Shown in pieces: positions 20,841-31,287 of a stretch of 64,000 nt of DNA; the stretch's first letter is position 1, and each line of letters opens with the position of its first letter. The position numbers and the translations under genes are program-made. The notes below the pieces were generated by a model. That model did not search any database, was not told where the DNA came from, and saw nothing but the letters and a program-made list of their open reading frames with translations. Source of the DNA: Purpureocillium takamizusanense (lineage: Eukaryota > Ascomycota > Sordariomycetes > Hypocreales > Ophiocordycipitaceae); the NCBI RefSeq assembly GCF_022605165.1, contig NC_063070.1, forward strand, positions 310,001 through 374,000. The letters run 5' to 3'.

Positions 20841-23800
20841 CTCGAAGTCCAAGGGGGCCGAGCCAGGTCCTATCGTTGCTGATATATTTCGTGGGTAGTT
20901 TAGTAGTCTTCTCCTTTGCAGCTACTCCCCTGACTTTTGGGATTGCAAATGTATCATGTATGTACTTTAGTAGACGACACATGAGAGACACTCGCGCATG
21001 CCGTCCGTACCCGCAAGACGTTTAACATCAGTACAGTGCCGGACGACGCAAGGACCGTTGCGTTCCCAGAACCACCTACAGCCGAACAGGCCCCGGGCAC
21101 GCAGAATGCACCTGAATAACATACGCAACGTAGAGGCACGCCCGGCGCCCGGGCCTGCTCGTCAACAACAAGGCGGCCACGGCACCACAGCCGCCTTGCA
21201 GGTAGTATGTGCCAACGTACATACGATGGGCAAACGAGGCCTGCGCGGTGGGCCCCAAGCTTGATTACTGAGCCAACTCCAGCTCCCTCGACGACTATCG
21301 ACTCGCCGCCTCTTCCACTCAATCTCAGTTGGTGGTCACACCAACAGTGACTCTGCTCCCGCCACTCTCTTCCTCGGCCAGAGGATTTTCGTGTGGCTCA
21401 CCAGGGTTATGTTGCCCGCGGGCATGTCTTCAACCCAACCCAGACAAAGCACGCGAACGCGTCCCGTCCATGTCCACCCGCAAGTTTTCACCATCTCCGC
21501 GGAAGGGTACGTGCTTTCCCCTTCAGGATTCCCTGCTCCCGGACGGGAGATCTACATGCGGATCCATGGCAGCCGCCATCGTCAACCCCGACACCTTGTT
21601 GGGCAGCAGAGCCGCAGCAGCCCCTCAGCATTGGCACGTTCTCCAGCCGTAGCTCGGGGTGCCAATCCTCCCTCGTTTAGTCAGGCCTCGGCGAGGACAT
21701 GTTGTCGTCGACAGTCAGCGGCCTGGTCGCGGTTCTCGAGCCGCCGCGACTGAATCCAGTATCCTTGCCCCTGAGATTTCCGACACAGCAAGATGGATGC
21801 GGAGACATACTTCGTCAGCCAGGAAGCCGGGCTTTCGAATGAGATTCTAGACAGGCATGGTCCCAGTCGCGGTTGCTTTGCCGCCTGTCCCTTAGGAGAT
21901 GAAGTGGCAGTCTGCAGCATAGATTTACATATGCTCATCTCAGCCCAGATTTGCCCTCGGCCATTTAGGTTGCGAGCGAATGAATACTGCCGATCTGCTC
22001 TGCATCCAACCTGGCGGCTACCTGCATCTCGCTTGCGGCGATCGAGAGACAAAATACAACGGCCGTCAAGGACAAGTGCAGCGGCTCATGGCGACGGCAG
22101 TTGCCGTGCTGAACCGGGCCGAGTCCTTTGTTGTCAAACCCGCCCTTACGGGTACTGTATCGCTGGGGTCATCAGCACAAACATCATCCGGCACAGGCAC
22201 GTGGAAGGCTAGTGCATGAAGAAAGGTGCGTTTAATACGCGACCCCGTTGGCGAGCCTCGGGCGACCAACGTAAAAAAAGACCCACGGTAACGCATTGGG
22301 AAGCGTGTGCAGCCCAGCTGCCTCCGTCCCTGCTCTTTCTTGCAACGATAAGCAGCAAGCGAGCTCTTTCGTCGCAGCAACTTTGCCAAAAAGGTCATCG
22401 ACAGATGCTTGTCACGCCCGGGCACATCTACGCCGTAAAATGAAGCCCCCTTTCGAGAATCGAATAGCTTCTTGGTAAGGTCATGATATGTTGGTGACGT
22501 CGTAAACCAAATTCGCAGGGTTAGCAGCCCAAATCCCCTCTGCTCGGCCTCTTGACATTGTTTCTTAGTGTTGTTAGTACCTACCATGTTCGGGTCACCG
22601 GCTGCTGCATCTCCGCCGAGTACCCGGCGCCACGGGCCCTGGCCGTGGGCCGTGGAGCCAGGACGGCCAACCGATAGTCAAGATCTCGAAGTCGTCATCT
22701 CGGGCAGACCAACAACGCACGCCTCACCCCCAGTCAGCCATTGCAGATGTATTTGGCTGTTGGCAATGGGCGTTTCCGAACATTTTCGGGAACATGGGCT
22801 TGGTCCCTTACTGCAATGCCATACCGCGGGATCGGGTACCAGTCGCGTCGCCAGACTCAGATCGCCTCTGCCCCATGGCAGCGGCAGCGGAACCAAGACG
22901 GCAACTTTCCAGATCCTGCAGCCCTCCCGGGGGATGCAGTCAGCGGTGGCCCAGGGTTCGTGCCCCGTCCTGAGATCGGCCCGAGCGCGTGGCTCTGCAT
23001 GGGGAGAGCTGCCGGGCTTCTGTGTCGCTCACGCGGGCCACGGAGCTGTCGGTTGACGCTGGAGGCCCGCGAGAGCCACGACTCCACAAGCGACACCCTC
23101 GCGAACGGCGGATTACCTTGTACAGACGTGCTTTACTCAAAACCAGCTGGGGGTTTGAGTAACGCTGGTCATTCAAACAAGATGAGATGGGGAGCAACGA
23201 ATTCGTCGAACACGTCTCTCGAGACGTCGTCAACCATCGAGAGACCGTAGCTCGTAGAGTCGTCAGTCCAAATTCCCAATTTACATTTGTGCCGTGCCTG
23301 GAGTGTGTGCACCTACTAGGAATATATGCACGCACGCATGCATATTGTTTCCGCGAGCATCCCCGAGCGAGCTGCTGCAGGGGTTGTTCGGGCAGCGTCC
23401 GGGAGCGATGACAGGCCTGCTGATAGGCGGACGGGCGAAGGGCCCTGGTCAGGTTCAGGCGGTGATTGTGGGGAGGACGGGAGGACGGGAGGACTGGAGG
23501 TGGTGTTGATGGTGGTCGGAGGTGGTGGTTGGTGGTGGTGGTGGAGGTGTTGGTGCAGCACGAGGCAGACGCGCGACACCTTCTGGCCAGACAGAGAGCC
23601 AGCCAGGAGCGGCAGTAATTGTAGGTATGGAGTACCTAGATTGGTATGCGCCAGACGGTGTGCGACGCCGCGCCGCACCTTAGCAGCCCGCGTCCCCGGT
23701 ACTTGGCTCGCTGCTGCGTGCGCGCCCAGCGCCTTTGACCGCAAAATAGGCAGGCAAGCCCGCGCTGGAAGCCTCACGTTGCACGAGTGCCACGGTCAAG

Positions 23801-24582
23801 CCGCTCCTCCCCAGTACAGTGGGTTGGACTAATATGGGCAGGGCCCGACCCGAGTGCGCGGTATAAGCCTGCGGACAGCCATCGCGAGCCAGCAGCAAGC
23901 CCACAGTGTGCGCGACGCGGGTCGGGACGCAGGCTCGCATGCGCCGCCTCTCCGCATCAATCGGCTGCGTCCCTCCGCTCACACGGTCATGCATGGGCCG
24001 GCACGGTACCGAAAGATGGATCGGGCAATGCGATGCAGCCGAGCATCGATTCCTAAACTGCCCGTGCAGGTATCTCTGTCTGTCACCCCCCCCCCCCCCT
24101 CTTCTCTCTCTTTCTCTTTGCGCAAACAACCAAAACCCACCAGTCTGTGGACGAACCTGGAACCCCCATCAACGTATTTTGCACGCGCACTCGTTGGCGA
24201 CCACATAACAAAAAAAGAAAGCAAATCCCTGAACCGCAAGACCCCGTGCCAAGCAAACTGAACAAACAATGGTGGTGTGTGATTCCGGAACGCCCGTGAT
24301 AGCCTCTCCCTAGTGGTACCCGTCTGGGAACTTTCCCTCCCTGATGCCGCCCCTGCCGTGGTATCAGACATCACCCCCGCATACAGGACCTGTGCGTCCC
24401 TATTCCGACGCCGTCCAACTCGACGACCCCGGGGTCCCGTCCGTGTGGCGCAGGGCAAATGGCTGCTCGTGTCACATCCCCGACGACGCCCACACCGACG
24501 CGCTTCTGTCGTCAGTCTCCGTGTCCCCCAGCGCTTCTCCGACGCCCACTCCCGCCATGTGCTGCGCGCTCCGGTCATCTCC
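20841..24582. other. 3.7-kb gene-poor region
   Basis: I find no convincing gene on either strand. The open frames are typical chance ORFs of GC-rich DNA, without motif or splice support. A GGT-rich stretch lies at 23495-23555 and a C-run at 24087-24098. Non-coding transcripts cannot be excluded. Confidence 0.5.
23495..23555. repeat. GGT-rich low-complexity tract
   Basis: Imperfect GGT/GGA triplet run, non-coding as far as can be seen. Confidence 0.8.
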
Positions 24583-25206
24583 CTACATGACTGACGAGGC
24601 CAGCAGGCGCGATTCCACGTCGTCCATGCCGAGACCGTCCATGCGCGCGCCCTCCATGCCCTGCAACCGGCCCTCGACGGCCTGGAAACGGGGTTCGTAG
24701 GAGCCGGCGCGAGCCTCGAGATTCTCCATACGCTTCTCGATGTTATCTAGCCTCTGCTCTATCCGCATGAAGCTCTGCGCCATGTCGTGGCTCAAGCGGT
24801 CGAGCTTGTTTGTGAAGGATCGGATCGTCGTGGCGAGCGGCGCGTTCTCCTGTCCGGGCGTCCCGGATGGCACGCGCGGCTCGTGGTTATGGCGCGGCTC
24901 CTGCAGCGCAAACCGCCACTGGTTCCCCAGTTGGACCTCGCAGACGGCCTTGGCGCGAAAAGGGCAGTCGATTTTGCGCGTCGAGGGATTGCGCTTCTTG
25001 GCGGTGCTGTTGTACTTGACGCCGCCTCGGTCGCAGACGAGGTCGTAGCGCGTTGGCTTGCCGTCACGATAGTTTGAGGCGCGCAGCTTGACGATGCCGT
25101 ACCCTTGGTCCTTGGCGACACGCTGCACCGACGCCATGAGGTCCTCAAAGGTCCGGAAGATGCCCTCGGGCGGCGGCAACAACGCGGGTGGGGGCGTGTT
25201 CGGCAT
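24583..25206 (-). CDS. FAR1-type DNA-binding domain protein
   Basis: Single exon of 207 residues from the ATG giving MPNTPPPALLPPPEG. Residues about 13-110 match the FAR1/FHY3-type DNA-binding domain: FRTFEDLMASVQRVAKDQGY, YDLVCDRGG, CPFRAKAVCEV and RHNHEP, giving the Cys, Cys, His-x-His zinc ligand set of the WRKY-GCM1 fold. This domain derives from MULE transposases in plants and fungi. Here no transposase or zinc-knuckle part follows. Instead a heptad-like region (SFTNKLDRLSHDM, MRIEQRLDNIEKRMENLEARA) predicts a coiled coil for dimerisation. The protein is probably a domesticated nuclear DNA-binding factor, and its target is unknown. The frame is open upstream, but the CT-rich leader and a TATA element at 25341-25358 place the start inside. 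Confidence 0.82.
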   Translation of the reverse strand: MPNTPPPALLPPPEGIFRTFEDLMASVQRVAKDQGYGIVKLRASNYRDGKPTRYDLVCDRGGVKYNSTAKKRNPSTRKIDCPFRAKAVCEVQLGNQWRFALQEPRHNHEPRVPSGTPGQENAPLATTIRSFTNKLDRLSHDMAQSFMRIEQRLDNIEKRMENLEARAGSYEPRFQAVEGRLQGMEGARMDGLGMDDVESRLLASSVM

Positions 25207-25340
25207 CGTGGAGACGCGGCAGAGGGCCGGCGGAGCTTGGACGGGCGTGCGAGACGATGGCGATGTCGAAGGGCAGGCAGGGGGGCGGCGACGGGAGAGT
25301 GCGGCGGCTGATGAGGAGAGCTCAGAGACGAGGAGTCCCC

Positions 25341-25358
25341 TCCGATATATAAATCGGA
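25341..25358 (-). promoter_or_regulatory. TATA element inside a short palindrome upstream of the FAR1-type gene
   Basis: TCCGATATATAAATCGGA has 6-base arms (TCCGAT and ATCGGA) around ATATAA. It lies about 135 bases before the ATG at 25206. Confidence 0.45.
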
Positions 25359-26152
25359 ACGGCAGGCCGAGCGAACTGCCGCGACTTGACTTGCGACGGG
25401 TGTTGGTCGCGGTCCGATGTACCAAATGAGCGAGGCTGGGCTGTAAGGATTTTCCAATCCGCACTGTCGACAAGTTAAGGTTTGGTGTTGATCCGGTCCG
25501 AGTGACAAGAGCCAATTACGGGCCGCGCTGCGCCAAGCAGCCGGGGGTCACCGCGCTAACGCGCCTGGGAGCCAGTAGGCTCAGGGCCCTCCAGCGCTCT
25601 TGCGCCCGCGCAGACAGATGCTGCCCGCCCGGAATCTCGGGCGCGCCCTCACAAGAGGTCCCTTCCAGGTCATTAGCGACATTGGGTCCCACTGGTGCCC
25701 CGAGGGATCGGGTCCAGAGTTCCGGAGGCGTGATCGCCGCCCGTGTTTGTCTGAACACCAGAATCGAGTGCAAGTTGCTCTTGTGGGGTAGTCGCAGACG
25801 GAGGAAGTATGCACCACGTGGACATGGATTGCTGAAGCTCTTTGTTTCCAGTTTGATTTCGAACACTTTTAGTTGGACGAATATGCACGTAGGTGCCCTC
25901 CGTTCGCGAGTAGATAGACACACAACCAGGCAACCCGGGCGCCGTGTTGGCGGCCACGCAGCACGTGACATTTGTGTCCAGGTCTGTCTGTCAGTTTTCG
26001 CAGCGTCTGCGGCACGTCTTTCTGTCACACAAGAGTTGGGCACTCCGAATCGCTTTTGAACTTATTCCGTCACAGGCGCATTTTGTGTGCGTGGTTGCGA
26101 CTTCGCCCAGGTCTCAACTCTCCTTCACCCGTGCCGACTTGCAGCCGCAGCG

Positions 26153-26160
26153 TATAAAAA
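26153..26160 (+). promoter_or_regulatory. TATA box candidate
   Basis: CGTATAAAAACG lies 277 bases before the ATG at 26437, at a distance that leaves a 5' leader of over 200 bases. Confidence 0.4.
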
Positions 26161-26436
26161 CGAGGGGCCGTCGCACTGTCATCACTCCAGGCCTGCGGTA
26201 CGGAGTACGTACTGCCCCTGTCGAGGAAATCCATTCTTCTGCCCCACATCGCCGTCGCCCTCCAACCACTTCATTGACACCCTATTCACCCTTCCGCTCG
26301 GCAGCCAAGTCCCGTCCCGATTGCTGGTGCGGCGCGTCTGGCATTGCCTTCGTGACACTGTCACAGCACTGTGAGCACGATTGACGCTTTGCTCTCCCGC
26401 CGTCTTCAGGTGCACGCAACCTTCGTCCCGTTCGAA

Positions 26437-26958
26437 ATGAACAACAAGCCTGCGGCCGAGGCCGAGGCGGGCAGCGGCTCACAGGCCGTGGATGAGGCTC
26501 AGCTCAATGAGGCGATGAAGCGCCTCAAGCTCCTTCACATCAAGGTGCGTACAAAGCGCGGCTCAACACGTTTGATCAAACTGGGACAGGATCTTGGCTG
26601 ACCTCGCTTTTCACCAAAGTCACGACTTCTACGCGATACCATACCAAGGATGATAGAGCCCCTAGTTCAGAAGCAGCCATCACGTACATATCCCCTCACC
26701 CCTGCTTCCTTGATTCGTCAAGCAGCGCTCGCAGTGAGCTAACCTTGAGGGCGCACAGCCGACGTCATGTTCACCTCTTTTGTCAAGGCCGTCGCCGATG
26801 CTCAAACAGAAGTCAAGGACTTTACTGACCTTATGAGAGACGAAGAGAGCAAAAAGGCCATGGCCATGGCTGACAAGAGTCGCGAAGAAAATCCGTTTGG
26901 CATCAAGCCGTGGAGGCACAAGGATCATCCGGATTGGTTTGACATGGACAAGGACTGA
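26437..26958 (+). CDS. small helical protein, unrecognised
   Basis: Three exons: 26437-26544, 26620-26683 and 26759-26958, with two 75-base introns, giving 123 residues. The spliced product reads through LNEAMKRLKLLHIK, SRLLRDTIPRMIEPLVQKQPSP, VKAVADAQTEVKDFTDLMRD, then the polar, aromatic tail NPFGIKPWRHKDHPDWFD. Two long helices and a conserved-looking tail suggest a subunit of a larger complex. The helix-IP-x-x-helix layout is faintly like small Mediator head/tail subunits, but this is a weak guess. The junctions rest on phase (0, then 1) and on continuity of the helices. It lies head-to-tail with the eL34 gene. Confidence 0.65.
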
Positions 26959-27754
26959 AGATGCACCCTCTGTCAGCTGTCATCGCTGTGAACTCATTTG
27001 ACATTGGGCAGAGGAGGCGGCAGCGCCGATGCGAGATGGACACGACATGGGGAGTTTGGGCAATGCTTCTCTTTTTGGTCCTCCAGGTTTATCTAGATTC
27101 CCCGACATGAATGATATGCATAACGTCACTTTGCAGACTTGTCAGTAATGGCTCACTAATGCCAATCACTTTCGATTTGAGGGTGGACGACACACGCCAT
27201 GGGAGATCTGATTATTCACATCCTGTCTGATCTAGACGATGCACCACACGACAGTCAGCGTGGACAGCTACGATAGTCTCCTTGAACCCAAATGCCCAGG
27301 GGGCCAAAGTCGGCTCCCCCCGGCGTTGCGCTCCAGGTTCGCTGCTGGGCCTGGATAAAAGAACGCTCTCGCATTTCTCGTCAAGCGAGGAAAAACTTGG
27401 TTGTTGATCGGTCGACGGATGACAGCCCGAGCTTGCACAAGCATAAGGACAACAAGAGGTAGAGTTGATTATATTTCCTCGTAATTTATCTGAGCTTCTG
27501 CATAATGCAGAGCATGGACGACTCACCAGCGGTTTGCAGTTTGCCGCCCCTCCCTTGGCCTGTCGGCTTGATGAGCCAGGATTGTTATCACGTGATTTTC
27601 ATCGTGGGTCTGGCCGTTTCTGCCCCGCTCTGATTCGTCAGGCTAGCGGGCACAATTCGACCTTCCACCCACACAAATTTTCCCCCAAATCTCGAAATTC
27701 CTCGTTTGTTCCTGGTTGAGATCCTCATCGAACACTCGCAGCACGACCGCAACA
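26959..27754. other. intergenic region upstream of eL34
   Basis: About 0.8 kb. The last 150 bases are a CT/A-rich ribosomal-protein-type leader. No gene was seen. Confidence 0.5.
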
Positions 27755-28445
27755 ATGGTGTCCCAACGAGTTACCTACCGCCGCCGCAACCCGTGAGTGC
27801 TCCTCGAAATCTCTATACATCGACCCGATCGCACTCGAATCCCCTCGCACGCACTTCGGGCGACACTATGGGCTAACCCCGGACTCTAGCTACAACACTC
27901 GATCCAACCGGACCCGAGTCGTCAAGACTCCCGGTGGCGAGCTCCGTCTGCTGCACATCAAGAAGCGCGGCACTGTTCCCAAGTGCGGTGACTGCGGCTC
28001 CAAGCTCTCTGGCGTAAGTGGCCCTCCGCGTCGACGTTCCGGCAATTGGCAATCGGCGACAGCGAATGAGTCTCGGGAAGGATGCGACCGGGCTTCGGCA
28101 AGAGAGCTTTCATGGCTACGACGCAACGCAACTGGGGGCATTCCAGGAGGGGCGCCGTTTCGGGCGGCCACGATGCGGACACGCTGTCGCGGTTGCCGGG
28201 CCCGCACACGCACTGGCGATGATTGCACGCGGAGAAACTGACCGAGTATGACACAGATCCCCGCCCTCCGACCCCGCGAGTACTCCCAGATCTCCAAGCC
28301 GCAGAAGACCGTCCAGCGCGCCTACGGTGGCTCGAGATGCGGTGGCTGCGTCCGTGACCGCATCGTCCGCGCCTTCCTCATCGAGGAGCAGAAGATCGTC
28401 AAGAAGGTGCTGAAGGAGCAGGAGCAGAGCCAGAAGAAGAAATAA
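27755..28445 (+). CDS. RPL34: 60S ribosomal protein eL34
   Basis: Three exons: 27755-27792, 27890-28013 and 28257-28445, giving 116 residues. The product [20 protein letters not shown], then [13 protein letters not shown] and [21 protein letters not shown], is the eL34 family. The four cysteines in two CxxC pairs (CGDC and CGGC) form the zinc site. It is a large-subunit component near the L1-side exit region. The early first intron after 12 codons is typical of fungal ribosomal protein genes. Intron 2 is long at 243 bases. Confidence 0.97.
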
Positions 28446-29052
28446 GCATATTTCAACCATGGGTTTGGGCTTTCTGCGCGGACGGCAAGGAACTTTGAGA
28501 GGGGACTGGTTCATTGCTTTGGTGTTCATAAGGGCAAAGGGACTGCATGATACATCCGGGGACTGGCCGGAGAGGCCGGCCTCCTGCTGTCTTTAGGACT
28601 GCGACCTCCTCTTGGTGGTTTTAAATGAGACAAAACATCAAGCTGGCACGATGATACGGGCTCCTGACGTGCGGTGCCGACGAGCCAAGTGCGCGAGCGG
28701 CACTCCTGCGAATGAACCACGACCGGAACTCGCTGGGACACATGCCGACAACGACAGTTGACGACCAGATCAGCCACTGCTAGGAATACTCACACATATG
28801 TCTGGACACTGGTAGTAGTAATTCGATGTGCGCGTACTCGTATCTTCATCGGGGCTGTGGTTGAAATTGTCAAAATCGGGCGCCGCGGCATGACGTGTAG
28901 ACACAGGTCAATTGCCCCGACCTAAATTTTTGAGTGGCCAAGCCATCCTCCTCCACTGTCATCCCTACATCCGCCTCCGTTATAAACCACCCGAGGCTCG
29001 CCCACGACCGAACTGTCCATGCGATAGATAATACGCTACTCGTGGCTTAAAC
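28446..29052. other. intergenic region eL34 / NDUFAF3
   Basis: About 0.6 kb with no gene seen. It holds the eL34 terminator region and the NDUFAF3 promoter. Confidence 0.5.
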
Positions 29053-29806
29053 ATGCGCAGCTTTGCGCGACATTGCGGCGGCTTGCGCGGGCTCTGCGCT
29101 GCGACAACGCGGTCACGACTGAGCACTTCGCCACGACTGGCAGTTCCGACCGCGACAAGCTTGCCAGGACTGCCATCACGGCCCCGCCTCTTGCACACGA
29201 CCATCTCATCGCAGCGGTCACGCAAGGATGCGCCGAAGGAGCCTCCGCCGACGGACCTGAATGAACTCAACGTCCTGGGCAACACGCCGGCGCCGTCGAC
29301 GTCGGTGGACGTGTGCACGTATGACGGATTCGGGCTGAACAGCGGGGTGACTATCACAGGCGGTAACGGGGCGCTACTCGTCAACGGCGAAGCCTTTGAG
29401 TGGCGGCCATGGGAGGCCAAGGGAGTCATGGAGCTTTACAACAAAAAGGGCCAGTTCGAGTTGCCTAAGGAGGCTTTTGGGCTGTTCGATCTGTTGTGGC
29501 CACGGCCAGGTACGTGCCAGCGTCACCCTCGAGTGCCCGAGTGGATCTCACGCGAAATGGATCTCTCTGCAGCAGGATACTAATTTGATGATTGAAGATT
29601 TGCTGGTCATTGGCGTGGGCAAGACAAACATGCCGCTGAGCCCGCAGACGAAGCAACACATTGCGGAGCTGGGGATGAGGGTAGAGGTGCTAGACACGAG
29701 AAACGCCGCTGCACAGTTCAACTTGCTGGCGACGGAGCGAGGCGTGTCTGATGTGGCCGCGGCGTTGATACCTATTGGATGGAAAGAGGGCTCAGGCGCT
29801 GTATGA
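29053..29806 (+). CDS. mitochondrial complex I assembly factor NDUFAF3 (DUF498)
   Basis: Two exons: 29053-29509 and 29598-29806, giving 221 residues. The intron (GTACGT to GAAG, with CTAAT branch-like sequence) joins LFDLLWPRP to DLLVIGVGKTN, exactly the family continuity. The N-terminus MRSFARHCGGLRGLCAATTR is basic and free of acidic residues, as in a mitochondrial targeting sequence. The fold domain shows VNGEAFEWRPWE, then GVGKTNMPLSP, LGMRVEVLDTRNAAAQFNLL and the terminal AAALIPIGWKEG. In animals this factor works with NDUFAF4 early in NADH:ubiquinone oxidoreductase assembly. The fungal orthologue is presumed to do the same at the inner membrane. Confidence 0.92.
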
Positions 29807-31287
29807 GCTCGCGTTTCGACGGCGTGTGCTTTGTACGATGAGCCAGCTGGCGGTGTGCAGTTGGCTGTATAATATATCTGCGGGAAGTCAAGCGAGCGTC
29901 GGGCAGACAGGTTCAGCTTTCCGGACTGTGAGCTAGTTGACCAGTTATTTGCAGCCTATGATGGGGACTGTTGACTGGGCCGCTTGTAGATGAGGCTGCT
30001 GCATATTGTCGCTTGCGTGGCTACTGTTAGGGACTTTGTACGTCCTGATTTCTTGAACCGCAGACTTGGACTGAGATCGCCTGGGGCTGGCTTCAAGTAT
30101 CTGCCACATTGCACGTCTACTCAACTGCAGCAGCAGCAACAGCAGCAGCACCGCCACCCGCCGTGGCTGGTAGTATGGTATACAAAAGCGAACGAGGAAA
30201 AAATAAAATCGAATTACCCAACGCGGCGGGATCGCTGCTGTCCATGGCGAACAAAAAGCCCAATGGGCCACGCCAACGGCGCGCTCGGCACAGGGTAGGC
30301 AGGTTGCACCACGTGGCGGCAGCGTTTGACGGGACTTGATGGCGTCCAGCGCATTTGGCAGGGGGGACGGGCCCCGCTGTGACGTGCGCGACAGACCGAC
30401 CAGCTCCAGCTCCGACTCCAGCTCCAGGGCAGCTCCAGCAATGGGGGGGCTCTGGCCGCCGAACGCACCATGACGATTGGCTGCTGTCCTCCCCTGGCCA
30501 GGCAGACAAGGAGACAAAATTGCGACGACGTGCCTCGACTCGACGTTGGCAAAGCAGGAACTTGGAACCCTCGCCCGCGCACTCGCCCGAGTCTCCCACA
30601 CAAACACAAACACACACACGCACACGCGCACGCACACGCGCACGCACACGCATACGCACACACACACTCACAGCTGGTACGCCTTGGTGCGCCATACGTG
30701 GAACCCGTTGAACCGCCAGCTCGCTTCGCTTGGTCTTACCCATCGCCCGGCCCGCGCCCTCTAGCCGCATCGACGTGCCGCCGCCGCCCATCTGACAAGT
30801 CAAGTCCGGCGCGCCTCTCTGCAGCGTCGACGATACCTTATTTATTCGCTGGCCTACCGTCGCGCACGCACACCTCCCTCGCCCGTTCAATGCGTGACAT
30901 GAGTTCCGCATCGCCAACAATCACGTTCTGCGGCTGCTCAGTCGGACGTCTCGCCCGTTGAGACTATCAACGGTCATCTCGCAGCGACGCTTTCCTTTTC
31001 CGGTCAGCGCGCCCTGTCTTCATCCTGCCTCCCGCTTGCCTCAAGACCGTCTAGGCTGGTGCGGGAGGTGGAAGCTGCCAGGCGAAATCCGATTATACCA
31101 CTCGGGAATTGAAGTCCATCCCTGGCCCCCTGTCCCAGGTCGACCTCTCGGTCCTTGCGCTACGCCTACTATCTGGCTAACCGCGTTGCCGAAGCGAGCA
31201 TTCACAGCCGCAGCGCCTGGGTTTCGAAGTATCTACTTTTTTTCATATATATGGCGAGCCCAGACAACGCTCGATCTCGTCGCAGTC
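29807..31287. other. intergenic region upstream of the hydrolase-phosphatase gene
   Basis: About 1.5 kb. It contains CAG/GCA repeats (30126-30153), an AGCTCC-rich stretch (30400-30440) and a CA/CG dinucleotide tract (30598-30673). Long frames on minus through these repeats are low-complexity and rejected. Confidence 0.5.
30598..30673. repeat. CA/CG-rich dinucleotide tract
   Basis: Imperfect ACACAC and GCACAC run in non-coding sequence, a potential Z-DNA-forming tract. Confidence 0.85.

Larger units (their letters stand above)
25207..26436. other. divergent intergenic region FAR1-type gene / small helical gene
   Basis: The region holds promoters in both directions. The right part has a TATAAAAA element at 26153-26160, then a CT-rich leader to the start at 26437. 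No gene was found inside. Confidence 0.5.

Noticed and set aside
24087..24098. poly-C run
   Set aside because: Homopolymer of a kind common across the window (also 11973, 36030, 47380). It is not evidence of a functional element and may be a length-error site.
30117..30920. 267-codon minus-strand frame
   Set aside because: It is driven by CA and CAG repeats, low-complexity, and lies in the promoter of the hydrolase-phosphatase gene.
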